A stretch of DNA of 47,445 nucleotides from Alphaproteobacteria bacterium UBA3768. GTDB taxonomy: Bacteria > Pseudomonadota > Alphaproteobacteria > CAAHEQ01 > UBA3637. The notes beneath the pieces were generated by a model, which was given only the letters and a program-made list of their open reading frames with translations, was not told the origin of the DNA and made no database searches. Position numbers and translations under genes: made by a program. Positions 7,855-15,270 of this stretch are shown in pieces; the first letter of the stretch is position 1; each line of letters opens with the position of its first letter. The stretch lies in assembly GCA_002372315.1 (NCBI GenBank), contig DFFU01000018.1:1-47445 (forward strand). The letters run 5' to 3'.

Positions 7855-8928
7855 ATGAAATTTTTTCTTTTGTTCATAATATGCCTGTTGCCACATATTT
7901 GCTTAGCTTCATTGGATGAAGTTATTTTGTATTCTTTGGACAAAAAATGTGCGATTCGATACCTTACAAAATCCCCCCTTAAAACGCAAACCATTCATAC
8001 CAATAACCCTTGCCCTGATGGTTGGGTTCAAAATTACGCCACTGTTGAAATTAATGATTCAAAAAACAAAATCAGCGAAACGCTTTCTGGATTTTTTTTG
8101 GATGGATACTGGCTGGGGGCTTTTCCTGCACGAGGACATGTTCAAGACCGCGCAAATCCTCAAGAAAACACTCAAACACTCACTTTTATCCTTGATACCG
8201 ATAAAGACGCAGAAATTACTTATCTCATCCAATTGCGTGCGCAGGAAGAAAACAGAACCTATGGTCCCTTTATGGGATGTCCCGTCTTTCGGTTTTTAGT
8301 TGTAATCCACGATAAACAATTGTTTGAAAATGAAGTATTTCAAGAAAAAATAGCAACTAATGCCACCAATTATGCCAAACGTTTTTGTTCGCAATTGGAT
8401 ACCATTGCTGTATTTGGAGCCACTCAGTTAAATGCACAAACTTCCGATATTATCTTTCAAATGCAAATTGATCCACATACAAACGAAAAAATAATTATCC
8501 CCATGACAACACTCTCCCCAAAAGAGAGCACAAATCAGCCCATTGAACTGCGTCAACAATCAGCGAAGACTTTATTATCTGTCATCCCACAAAAAGAAAA
8601 TATTTTAGTAAAATATGGTCAATTGAATACCCCCACCCTTGTTCATCCTATATCAGATTCTCAACCAATACCTTTAACCAGTCTTAACCATTTAATTGTA
8701 CAATCAAAACTGTTAAAAGAACCAGCTGTTGGGCGTATGATTGTTCATATCCAAAGCCTCAATTTAGACGGTTCTGCGTGGGTTGATCTACCTCAACCTG
8801 CTTTGTTAAAATTTCATCCAAAATTAAAAATTGGATGGGCTGTTATTCAAGGACGCCTATATCAAAATCAGATTCAGGTTTCCGATATACATTTTTGTAA
8901 ACAAGAGTGGTGTTCTGATGTATCATAA
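7855..8928 (+). CDS. Secreted protein of unknown function, second gene of the carboxypeptidase operon
   Basis: A 357-residue protein starting with a signal peptide (MKFFLLFIICLLPHICLA, then SLDE). The start at 7855 has AAGGA at good spacing; the ATG at 7849 abuts that site. The mature protein has few Cys (CAIRYL, NPCPDGW, GCPVF, RFCSQL and a C-terminal CKQEWC) and looks beta-rich. No family was recognised. It lies 11 nt after the carboxypeptidase gene and overlaps the next gene by 11 nt, so cotranslation is likely. A role in envelope maintenance is only inferred from position. Confidence 0.75.
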   Translation: MKFFLLFIICLLPHICLASLDEVILYSLDKKCAIRYLTKSPLKTQTIHTNNPCPDGWVQNYATVEINDSKNKISETLSGFFLDGYWLGAFPARGHVQDRANPQENTQTLTFILDTDKDAEITYLIQLRAQEENRTYGPFMGCPVFRFLVVIHDKQLFENEVFQEKIATNATNYAKRFCSQLDTIAVFGATQLNAQTSDIIFQMQIDPHTNEKIIIPMTTLSPKESTNQPIELRQQSAKTLLSVIPQKENILVKYGQLNTPTLVHPISDSQPIPLTSLNHLIVQSKLLKEPAVGRMIVHIQSLNLDGSAWVDLPQPALLKFHPKLKIGWAVIQGRLYQNQIQVSDIHFCKQEWCSDVS

Positions 8929-9655
8929 ATTTTTGTATATTGTTGTTATATTTTCTTTTATTGCCTTAGGATGCGGAATTGCCTATTTTTCTGATACGAA
9001 TGATGCTCTAAAAAACTATCAAAAATATGGCTTGATTGAATCTAATATTCACTATGAAAAAGTAGAAAAAAAATGGGGACAGCAGGGGATAATTTTTTAT
9101 CAATTGGAATTTCCATCACTGAAAGTCCCCCATCACGTGGAAAAAATGGCGTTATCCATGAACAAGCATGGAATAACCGCTAATCTATCAAACGTCCATT
9201 TAAATGTAAATCAAGCCATGCAAAATTTATATCCTTCGCACCTGAAAGAAAATTTAGACACTTACACGCCTTATCATGATTTTTTTGATAAATTGCTCAC
9301 ATCACTGGCCATCATGGGTATCGATGAATTTGTCGGTGATATTTTAGTAAATACAGCGTACAATGATTTAAAAACAATGACTTTGGATATCCAAGTATTC
9401 CAAAACAAGCAAGTGAGTATTCATATTTCAGGGGTTATTCACCTTCCTATGGTAGGGACGCACTCCCTAACAGACCTATGGAAAGGAAAAATTGAGCAAT
9501 TAGATATTGTTATACAAAATAAAAAGGGACTTAAAGAGTATATTAACTATATTAAAAGTCGAAAAATCCCCGTATCTGACGCATTACAAAGAGGCATCAT
9601 TTCTTTAAAAAATTTGACAAGAAAATTACCACATCTACCCAATATGATGCGCTGA
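8918..9655 (+). CDS. Membrane-anchored periplasmic protein of unknown function
   Basis: A 245-residue protein with one N-terminal hydrophobic segment (residues 5-23, containing IALGCG). The Cys could be a lipoprotein site, but the preceding residues fit the lipobox poorly, so an uncleaved anchor is equally likely. The rest is soluble and mixed alpha/beta. No family was recognised. The ATG overlaps the preceding stop by 11 nt; the longer reading from 8831 would overlap that gene by about 100 nt and was rejected. Last gene of the operon. Confidence 0.75.
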   Translation: MYHKFLYIVVIFSFIALGCGIAYFSDTNDALKNYQKYGLIESNIHYEKVEKKWGQQGIIFYQLEFPSLKVPHHVEKMALSMNKHGITANLSNVHLNVNQAMQNLYPSHLKENLDTYTPYHDFFDKLLTSLAIMGIDEFVGDILVNTAYNDLKTMTLDIQVFQNKQVSIHISGVIHLPMVGTHSLTDLWKGKIEQLDIVIQNKKGLKEYINYIKSRKIPVSDALQRGIISLKNLTRKLPHLPNMMR

Positions 9656-9658
9656 AAA

Positions 9659-9979
9659 TTATACGTATGTTTCCCAAAGAAAAATAAAGCTAAGTGTTGA
9701 CAAAATAACTGCATTAATCACAATAATATCACGAAGCATATACATAAAGACATGCTTAATTTCAAACATTGTCCCTTTTTCCAATATCAACCATAGAACA
9801 AGCCGAACAGATGCGGCCAATACAGATGAAACAATATATAAGGTTGGTGCAAATAAAAAACTGGATACAGGACGTGCTTCTGTTGAAATTTCATTCACAA
9901 ATATCCCAATGATGATACCAAAAATCACCGTTAAATTAAACGAAAAAAAGGGGCTGATGAAAGATTTGTTCTGTTCCAT
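9659..9979 (-). CDS. Small membrane protein, three hydrophobic segments
   Basis: A 106-residue protein with three hydrophobic stretches (about residues 15-30, 45-67 and 82-100). It is probably an integral inner-membrane protein of unknown function. It starts one base after the stop of the Sel1-repeat gene, and the tail of that gene supplies its ribosome site (AGGAGAAGG), so the two are translationally coupled. A longer frame to 10057 exists but is less likely. Confidence 0.7.
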   Translation of the reverse strand: MEQNKSFISPFFSFNLTVIFGIIIGIFVNEISTEARPVSSFLFAPTLYIVSSVLAASVRLVLWLILEKGTMFEIKHVFMYMLRDIIVINAVILSTLSFIFLWETYV

Positions 9980-9980
9980 T

Positions 9981-10967
9981 TTACCTTCTCCTGCGATGTT
10001 TCTCAGTTTCTTTTTGAAGTTTTTCCAAACGTTCTTTTTCTGCACGTTCCTCTGCAATAAATGGGGATTCTACTTTATTTATTTCTTCACTTTGAATACG
10101 ATTAAATTCTTGACGCGCCTTTTCAGATTGGCGAATGGTCATTCTTTTATCTAAATCTTCCATTGCCTCTTGGGCTGGCTCATAACGTTGATTTGCGGCC
10201 ATTTCTAGCCATGCGTGTCCCTTAATTAAATCCTCTTCTACACCATGGCCTTGAATATACATGCTTCCCAGCAAATATTGGGCAATGGCAAAGTTTTTAG
10301 ATGCCGCGTAAATATAATAAGGAACTGCGCGCTCTAAATTATTTTCCTGTGTTTCATAAATTTGTCCCAAGTAATAAAAAGAATCAATATCTCCTGCTCT
10401 TGCACTACGTGAATACTCCTTTTTTGCCAACTCCACTTTGTTGGGTTCAGAACTATTCATATAAATTTCTCCCAAATATCTTCCCACATAGGGACGCGTT
10501 TCATCCATAGGGACACTTTTCAACAGTTCAATAGCCTTTCGATTATCTCGAGCAACACCATTTCCTGTATAGTACGCTAACCCTAAATTCAACATAGCAC
10601 CTGGATCATTTTGGTCTGCAGCCTCTGTATAATACTCAATTGCCTTCGTTTTATTTAAAGGTACGATTTCACCTTGGTCGTATAAATATCCCAATAAAGA
10701 CAATGCACCACTGAATTTTTTATCTGCTGATGCATTTAAATATTCCAACGCTTTTTGTGAATTTTGTGCCACCCCCAAACCGTTTAAATACAGGTATCCC
10801 ACATAATATTGGGATCTTTTATCCCCAGCATCTGCATCAGGCAAAAAGGCACTGAATGCCGCTGAGTAATTACGTTCATTAAAATACCTCTCTCCTGCAA
10901 CAAAATCTGCTTGGGCTATTTTTATTGAAAATAAGCAAAAAGACATTAATAAGGCTGTTTTAAACAT
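9981..10967 (-). CDS. Secreted Sel1-like (TPR) repeat protein
   Basis: A 328-residue protein with a signal peptide (MFKTALLMSFCLFSIKIAQA) and about six Sel1-like repeats of ~36 residues. Recurring cores are YLYLNGLGVAQNSQKALEYL, LAYYTGNGVARDNRKAIELL and SMYIQGHGVEEDLIKGHAWL. Such solenoids act as protein-protein scaffolds, often in the periplasm. After the last repeat comes a charged helical tail ending in KHRRRR. The specific partner is unknown. It is followed directly by the small membrane protein, which may be functionally linked. Confidence 0.9.
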   Translation of the reverse strand: MFKTALLMSFCLFSIKIAQADFVAGERYFNERNYSAAFSAFLPDADAGDKRSQYYVGYLYLNGLGVAQNSQKALEYLNASADKKFSGALSLLGYLYDQGEIVPLNKTKAIEYYTEAADQNDPGAMLNLGLAYYTGNGVARDNRKAIELLKSVPMDETRPYVGRYLGEIYMNSSEPNKVELAKKEYSRSARAGDIDSFYYLGQIYETQENNLERAVPYYIYAASKNFAIAQYLLGSMYIQGHGVEEDLIKGHAWLEMAANQRYEPAQEAMEDLDKRMTIRQSEKARQEFNRIQSEEINKVESPFIAEERAEKERLEKLQKETEKHRRRR

Positions 10968-10990
10968 AGCGACCCCCTTTATTTAGGTTT

Positions 10991-11018
10991 ATTATACTTT
11001 AAAAAAAACAAAAAACAA
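10991..11018 (-). promoter_or_regulatory. Promoter of the Sel1-repeat gene
   Basis: On the minus strand a weak TTGTTT (11018-11013), a 16-bp spacer and a consensus TATAAT (10996-10991). The leader is about 17 nt. Confidence 0.6.
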
Positions 11019-11029
11019 CTTTTTTTTAT

Positions 11030-11062
11030 AAAAAAATCGGATAAAGACATATACTTTATCCG
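11030..11062 (-). terminator. Intrinsic terminator after the OmpA-like lipoprotein gene
   Basis: Perfect 9-bp stem CGGATAAAG/CTTTATCCG with a 7-base loop, followed on the minus strand by ATTTTTT. Confidence 0.85.
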
Positions 11063-11089
11063 AAATTTCAGAAATTATGTTTAATTCAC

Positions 11090-11542
11090 TTATTTCAACA
11101 CAATGTCCACACGACGATTTTGTGCACGTCCTTCTGCGGTATCATTCGTGGCAACAAAATCTGTTGCACCATAACCTTTAACGGTTAAGTTTTTAGCTGC
11201 AACACCTTTACCTTCTAGGTAAGAGGCAACAGCTTGAGCACGTCTTTGTGACAAATCAAGGTTATAGGCAGCCGAACCTGTGTTATCCGTATAACCTTTT
11301 ACTTCGGCTTTTTTACCTGAATCTTTTAATGCTACAGCGAGTTTATCTAAGCTAGCTTGAGCTTTGTTGGACAAAGCTGCTGAATCAAATGCAAACAAAG
11401 AAGCATCCAAAGAATAATCGGCTTTCTTTACTGTTTTGACCTGTTTATTGGGGCATGAAGGGTTGGTTGCATCTTCACACAAATAAGCACAGCCACTCAA
11501 CAAAGCGGCACCCATCACTAATGTTAAAATTTGTTTTTTCAT
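11090..11542 (-). CDS. OmpA-family (Pal-like) outer-membrane lipoprotein
   Basis: A 150-residue lipoprotein: the signal peptide ends in the lipobox LLSGC (Cys at about 18), two further Cys follow in the linker, and residues ~45-150 form an OmpA C-terminal domain. Peptidoglycan-binding hallmarks are the GYTDNTGSAAYN loop, NLDLSQRRAQAVASYL and a C-terminal GRAQNRRVDIVL. It should tether the outer membrane to the cell wall. It resembles Pal, but no tolB or ybgF neighbour is present, so orthology is left open. CTAGGAGAAAT supports the start. Confidence 0.92.
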   Translation of the reverse strand: MKKQILTLVMGAALLSGCAYLCEDATNPSCPNKQVKTVKKADYSLDASLFAFDSAALSNKAQASLDKLAVALKDSGKKAEVKGYTDNTGSAAYNLDLSQRRAQAVASYLEGKGVAAKNLTVKGYGATDFVATNDTAEGRAQNRRVDIVLK

Positions 11543-11578
11543 TTTATTTCTCCTAGGTTAAATTAAAAACACCTTTTT

Positions 11579-11606
11579 AATATAAACTTTTTCCTCAGAA
11601 AAGCAA
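11579..11606 (-). promoter_or_regulatory. Promoter of the OmpA-like lipoprotein gene
   Basis: On the minus strand TTGCTT (11606-11601), a 16-bp spacer and TATATT (11584-11579), about 36 bp before the ATG. Confidence 0.55.
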
Positions 11607-11653
11607 GAAAAAAATCCTTGTAATTTCTGAAAATTTATTCTAAAGTTCACGAT

Positions 11654-11906
11654 GAATACGATAAGATTCGTATTCTGAGTACCTGAAAAAGGTGCAAGAG
11701 AGTTTTCACAGACTCAAAACAACACGGTGAGTGAACACAACTGTAGTATGTGTTTTTCTTTTTTTGAAAAAGCACTCACCGACATGCCCCAGACCTTTTG
11801 GTCGGGGAGCTTTTGGTGTATGTTCAGAGGAGTATATCCTTAAAGACCCTAAGAATCATTTTGTTGTATTTGATTGTGAACTCTCCGACCACCTAATGAA
11901 GGTGGT
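11654..11906 (+). promoter_or_regulatory. Long structured leader upstream of the pilin-like gene
   Basis: This gap of nearly 390 bp has no convincing gene but is full of perfect helices. They are: GAATACG/CGTATTC (11654-11660/11669-11675); ACCT/AGGT (11681-11684/11690-11693); GGTGAGTG/CACTCACC (11726-11733/11773-11780), enclosing AACACA/TGTGTT (11734-11739/11749-11754) and CTTTTT/AAAAAG (11758-11763/11767-11772), which makes a three-way junction; CCCC-A-GACC/GGTCGGGG (11787-11795/11800-11807); and ACCACCT/AGGTGGT (11888-11894/11900-11906), just before the AAAGGAG ribosome site. It matches no riboswitch class I know. A possible promoter (TTGTAA 11618-11623, TAAAGT 11641-11646) is weak. Confidence 0.6.
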
Positions 11907-11930
11907 TTTAAATTTTAAAGGAGACAAAAC

Positions 11931-12878
11931 ATGAAAAATAAGCTTAAAAAAACAAGAAATTGGATTTTTAACTCAATTTCTTATCTCGCACTTGACGAGA
12001 GATTTGGTAAAAGATTCCCGTATTCACTTCGTTCAGACTACATGGCAGGGGAAACGGGTCGCAGTATGATAGAGATGCTGGGCGTTCTGGCAATCATTGG
12101 TGTTTTGAGTGTGGGTGGAATTGCAGGGTATACTTCCGCTATGCGCTCACATAGAACCAATGAGATTCTTAATGCGACATCTATGCTCTATATGATGGGA
12201 TTGGCCCAAAATGCTGGTGAAGGAACAGGAACATTGACATTTGATACAGCATTTGGTGCAAGTATGCGTCCTAGCGGATGTGGAGGCATTACCTATAAGG
12301 GTGATACGGCAACATTGGATGTCAATATAGAAGATGAAACCATCTGTAAACAAGTAAAAACAAAGTTAGGTGATAAGGCGGGTGATTGTACTGCTGCCAC
12401 AGGTGATGCCACAGGATATACCCTAACCGTCACGCTGGGGGAAGTGACAGCAGATCCTGAGCCAATAGGAGGAGAATCCTGTGAGATAGCAGGGCAACAT
12501 AGATGCAACTATACAGAAAAAAAACTCTATGAATGTCTTGATGGTACATGGCGAGGACTTGACTCTTGTGGTAATCCTGATAATGATCCTAGCGAGTGTT
12601 TAAAAGGAAGTTCAAAATGTAGTTCTGGTAAAATTATAAAGTGCAACGAGGGATGGTGGGGACAACCCGAAACAGATACCGAAGGAAAATGTGTCATAGA
12701 AGAAAGCAGTTGTACCACAGGAAATTATAAATGTGAAGATGGAGAGGCACCACTATATAAGTGTGTAAATGGCGCTTGGGAACGCTACTGTTCATGTATG
12801 GATGGTTGTAGTCATCCAAATGAAGAAGCAAGCAATATTTCAGATGTTTGTATGAGCGCTGATATATATTGTGGTTAA
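11931..12878 (+). CDS. Pilin-like protein with Cys-rich C-terminal modules
   Basis: A 315-residue protein with a type IV pilin-like N-terminus: TG-RSMIEMLGVLAIIGVLSVGG, with Gly before the cut site, Glu at mature position 5 and a long hydrophobic helix. The leader before the cut is unusually long (about 43 residues against the usual 6-30), but the ATG at 11931 has a strong AAAGGAG. The mature protein has a short pilin-like body, then three related Cys modules (starting near CEIAGQHRC, CLKGSSKC and CTTGNYKC), each with C-x(4-7)-C, a hydrophobic-x-C and a G-x-W/W-W turn. It is likely a surface or periplasmic pilus-related protein requiring disulfide formation. No pilus assembly gene lies nearby. 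Confidence 0.85.
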   Translation: MKNKLKKTRNWIFNSISYLALDERFGKRFPYSLRSDYMAGETGRSMIEMLGVLAIIGVLSVGGIAGYTSAMRSHRTNEILNATSMLYMMGLAQNAGEGTGTLTFDTAFGASMRPSGCGGITYKGDTATLDVNIEDETICKQVKTKLGDKAGDCTAATGDATGYTLTVTLGEVTADPEPIGGESCEIAGQHRCNYTEKKLYECLDGTWRGLDSCGNPDNDPSECLKGSSKCSSGKIIKCNEGWWGQPETDTEGKCVIEESSCTTGNYKCEDGEAPLYKCVNGAWERYCSCMDGCSHPNEEASNISDVCMSADIYCG

Positions 12879-12917
12879 AAGAAGCTTATGGGAGAGATAT
12901 TCCCCCACATCATAAAT

Positions 12918-12945
12918 AAAGCCCCGAGGAATCGGGGCTTTTGTT
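12918..12945 (+). terminator. Intrinsic terminator after the pilin-like gene
   Basis: Perfect stem AAAGCCCCGA/TCGGGGCTTT with a GGAA loop, followed by TTTG. It is nearly symmetrical and may also work on the minus strand. Confidence 0.85.
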
Positions 12946-12950
12946 AATGA

Positions 12951-12977
12951 AAATCCCCCGCAGGAAGCGGGGGGATT
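12951..12977 (-). terminator. eno: Intrinsic terminator after eno
   Basis: Stem AATCCCCCGC paired with GCGGGGGGATT around a five-base loop (plus-strand reading), followed on the minus strand by ATTTTC. Confidence 0.8.
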
Positions 12978-12983
12978 GTTTGA

Positions 12984-14267
12984 TTAGGCCAATTGTTTCA
13001 GGGCTGATTTACCGGGATAAACGGCACGATCGCCCAATTCTTCCTCAATACGAATCAATTGGTTGTATTTGGCCAAGCGGTCAGAACGCGACAGAGATCC
13101 TGTTTTGATTTGACCAGCACCTGTCGCCACCACGATGTCAGCAATTGTGGCATCTTCTGTTTCACCTGAACGGTGGGACACAACAGCGGTATAGCCAGCT
13201 TTATGAGCCATATCAATGGCGTTCAATGTTTCGGTGAGTGATCCAATTTGGTTCACTTTGATCAAAATAGAGTTGGCAATTTTCTTTTCAATGCCCATTT
13301 CCAAGCGCTTGGTGTTGGTCACGAACAAGTCGTCGCCCACCAACTGAATCTTGCCGCCCAAACGGTCGGTCAGCATCTTCCAGCCTTCCCAATCGTCTTC
13401 AGCCATACCGTCTTCCAAAGACACAATTGGGAATTCATTGGCGAGTTCTTCATAGTAACTGACGAGTTCAGAATTTGTAAAGACTTTGCCTTCACCCTTC
13501 ATGTTGTATTTGCCATCTTCATAAAATTCACTGGAAGCCGCATCCAAGGCGATGCAAACATCTTGACCAGGCTTATAGCCGGCGGACTCAATGGACTTCA
13601 CGATAAAAGCCAACGCTTCTTTAGCTGAGGCAATATTGGGTGCAAAGCCCCCTTCATCACCCACGTTGGTGTTCATGCCCGCGGCTTTCAAGTTTTTCTT
13701 TAAGGCTTGGAACACTTCGGCACCCATACGGATGGCATCACGGCAAGTTTTGGCTCCCACAGGCATAATCATAAATTCTTGAATATCAATGGGGTTGTCG
13801 GCGTGCTTACCACCGTTTAAAATATTCATCATAGGTACAGGCAAAATGTGGGCTTCTTCGCCACCCAAATAACGATATAAAGGCAATTTGCTACTTACCG
13901 CAGCGGCTTTTGCCACAGCCAAAGAAATGCCCAAAATAGCATTCGCACCACAACGCCCCTTATTGGGGGTGCCATCCACTGCAATCATCTTTTCATCAAT
14001 GGCCTGTTGTTCGGTGGCTTCCATTCCGATGACAGCTTGTGCAAGTTCCGTATTGGCGGCATTGACAGCCTTCAAAACACCCTTACCATGATAGCGAGTT
14101 GCGTCACCATCACGTAATTCCACAGCTTCATGTACCCCTGTGGAAGCACCACTGGGAACAGCAGCGCGTCCAAAGGATCCATCTTCCAATGTCACATCTA
14201 CTTCAACGGTAGGCGTACCGCGAGAATCCAAAATTTCACGCGCTTTAACTGATTTAATTTTACTCAT
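12984..14267 (-). CDS. eno: Enolase (phosphopyruvate hydratase)
   Basis: This 427-residue glycolytic enzyme converts 2-phosphoglycerate to phosphoenolpyruvate; it is also a common degradosome component. Family landmarks are complete: AREILDSRGTPTVEVDV at the N-terminus, the GASTG loop, NVGDEGGFAPNI, metal ligands in VSLEDGMAEDDW and LVGDDLFVTN, the catalytic Lys in SILIKVNQIGSLTET, and SHRSGETEDATIADI. The start at 14267 (MSKIKSVKAREI) has AAAGGA upstream; the in-frame ATG ten codons earlier adds a non-conserved extension. Confidence 0.97.
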   Translation of the reverse strand: MSKIKSVKAREILDSRGTPTVEVDVTLEDGSFGRAAVPSGASTGVHEAVELRDGDATRYHGKGVLKAVNAANTELAQAVIGMEATEQQAIDEKMIAVDGTPNKGRCGANAILGISLAVAKAAAVSSKLPLYRYLGGEEAHILPVPMMNILNGGKHADNPIDIQEFMIMPVGAKTCRDAIRMGAEVFQALKKNLKAAGMNTNVGDEGGFAPNIASAKEALAFIVKSIESAGYKPGQDVCIALDAASSEFYEDGKYNMKGEGKVFTNSELVSYYEELANEFPIVSLEDGMAEDDWEGWKMLTDRLGGKIQLVGDDLFVTNTKRLEMGIEKKIANSILIKVNQIGSLTETLNAIDMAHKAGYTAVVSHRSGETEDATIADIVVATGAGQIKTGSLSRSDRLAKYNQLIRIEEELGDRAVYPGKSALKQLA

Positions 14268-14351
14268 CTTATTTCCTTTCATTTTAAGTTGTTTCAAATA
14301 AATCTTTATGTTCTGTATTGTGGCATACTTTCAAAAAAAAATCAAGCATTC

Positions 14352-14720
14352 TTAGCTGTATTGATAAGAATTTTGATTTTTTGTACTGCTCAGAACTTTT
14401 TTTGATGCCTTACTTGGTACTTCAATTCGCCGTTGAAATTCATCTTGCTGTTGTGGATTCATACGTGCATAGGCGTGTATAAACTTTACAAAAGGAAGCA
14501 AACCTTGATCCAATTGTGTCCGCTTAGGATTTTCAATGTATTCAACATAGCGCTGTGATTGCCCCAAGTAACGCAAATTATACGCCAATTGCCATACTTT
14601 TAAATCAGCATCAGTTGCCCTTTCTTTAAGCCTTTGAGTACATTCAGATAGTTTTAAAAAGATGGTATTTCTATTACCATAGTGTAAATTTTGCAGAGTT
14701 TCTTTGATATTTATATACAT
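14352..14720 (-). CDS. Hypothetical soluble protein
   Basis: A 122-residue protein, basic and helical, with no signal peptide or membrane segment and no family I recognise. Notable stretches are LKVWQLAYNLRYLGQSQRY and PFVKFIHAYARMNPQQQDEF. The start at 14720 follows AAAAGGA; the longer frame to 14777 begins with low-complexity Lys codons and is less likely. A consensus TTGACA (minus strand, 14777-14772) and a perfect 12-bp palindrome lie just upstream, so expression may be regulated. Confidence 0.65.
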   Translation of the reverse strand: MYINIKETLQNLHYGNRNTIFLKLSECTQRLKERATDADLKVWQLAYNLRYLGQSQRYVEYIENPKRTQLDQGLLPFVKFIHAYARMNPQQQDEFQRRIEVPSKASKKVLSSTKNQNSYQYS

Positions 14721-14756
14721 TAGTATCCTTTTTTTCTTTTTTTTAGATAGGAGAAC

Positions 14757-14768
14757 ATACTGCAGTAT
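14757..14768. promoter_or_regulatory. 12-bp perfect palindrome in the promoter region of the 14.4-kb ORF
   Basis: ATACTGCAGTAT is self-complementary and lies directly downstream of the -35-like TTGACA on the minus strand, where a repressor site would sit. The matching -10 box at the normal spacing is poor (TCTCCT). Confidence 0.35.
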
Positions 14769-14812
14769 TTTTGTCAAAAAATCAAGACATCCCTCACCAC
14801 TTGTTGAAATAT

Positions 14813-14841
14813 TTGACTTTTAATAGTTCTTATGCTATAAT
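14813..14841 (+). promoter_or_regulatory. rnpB: rnpB promoter (extended -10)
   Basis: TTGACT (14813-14818), a 17-bp spacer and TATAAT (14836-14841) preceded by TGC. The RNA 5' end is predicted seven bases later. Confidence 0.85.
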
Positions 14842-14847
14842 TTTACC

Positions 14848-15217
14848 GTCAGATAATCGGGCAATCGCTGATCGAAAGATTGGAGGAAAGTCCGGGCTTC
14901 CAAAGGACACGATACCGGATAACGTCCGGGCGGGGTGACCCGATAGACAGTGTCGCAGAAAACAAACCGCCTACTTCGTGTAGGTAAGGGTGAAACGGCG
15001 GGGTAAGAGCCCACCGCATCAGTTGAGAGACTGTATGGCAGGACAAACCTTATCGGAAGCAAGACCAAACTCAGACGGACGGCGATTGAATAAATTGCTG
15101 CGTCAAACGGAAGTCCTGATCCGGCCGTCGCTAGGTAGGTTGCTTGAGCTTTTCAGTGATGAAAATGCCAGACGAATGATTGCACTATGACAGAACCCGG
15201 CTTATAGATTATCTGAC
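14848..15217 (+). ncRNA. rnpB: RNase P RNA (bacterial class A)
   Basis: About 370 nt. The terminal P1 helix is explicit: GTCAGATAATC at the 5' end pairs with GATTATCTGAC at the 3' end. The universally conserved core elements are present: GAGGAAAGTCCGGGC near the 5' end, the AGGGTGAAA region, AGACCAAACTCAGACGGACG and ACAGAACCCGGCTTAT near the 3' end. It is the ribozyme that matures tRNA 5' ends. P1 followed by CTTTTTCC serves as the terminator. Small ORFs inside it on either strand are spurious. Confidence 0.95.
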
Positions 15218-15235
15218 TTTTTCCTTAAAAACTTC

Positions 15236-15264
15236 TTGATTTTTATGTCAACTTCCCGTAAAAT
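15236..15264 (+). promoter_or_regulatory. parC: parC promoter, predicted leaderless
   Basis: TTGATT (15236-15241), a 17-bp spacer and TAAAAT (15259-15264). Only six bases separate the -10 box from the ATG at 15271 and there is no Shine-Dalgarno. Confidence 0.7.
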
Positions 15265-15270
15265 AGACGT

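Noticed and set aside
11731..11934. 67-codon GTG-started frame ending in an ATGA overlap with the pilin-like gene
   Set aside because: No ribosome site at its start, and its residues simply decode the RNA helices and the downstream Shine-Dalgarno. The conserved-looking feature is the RNA structure. Kept as a minor alternative only.
12918..12977. Two GC-rich hairpins considered as a repeat element
   Set aside because: Each is a clean intrinsic terminator placed for the gene on its own strand (pilin-like gene and eno).
14835..15190. Several short frames on both strands
   Set aside because: They fall entirely inside the RNase P RNA gene.
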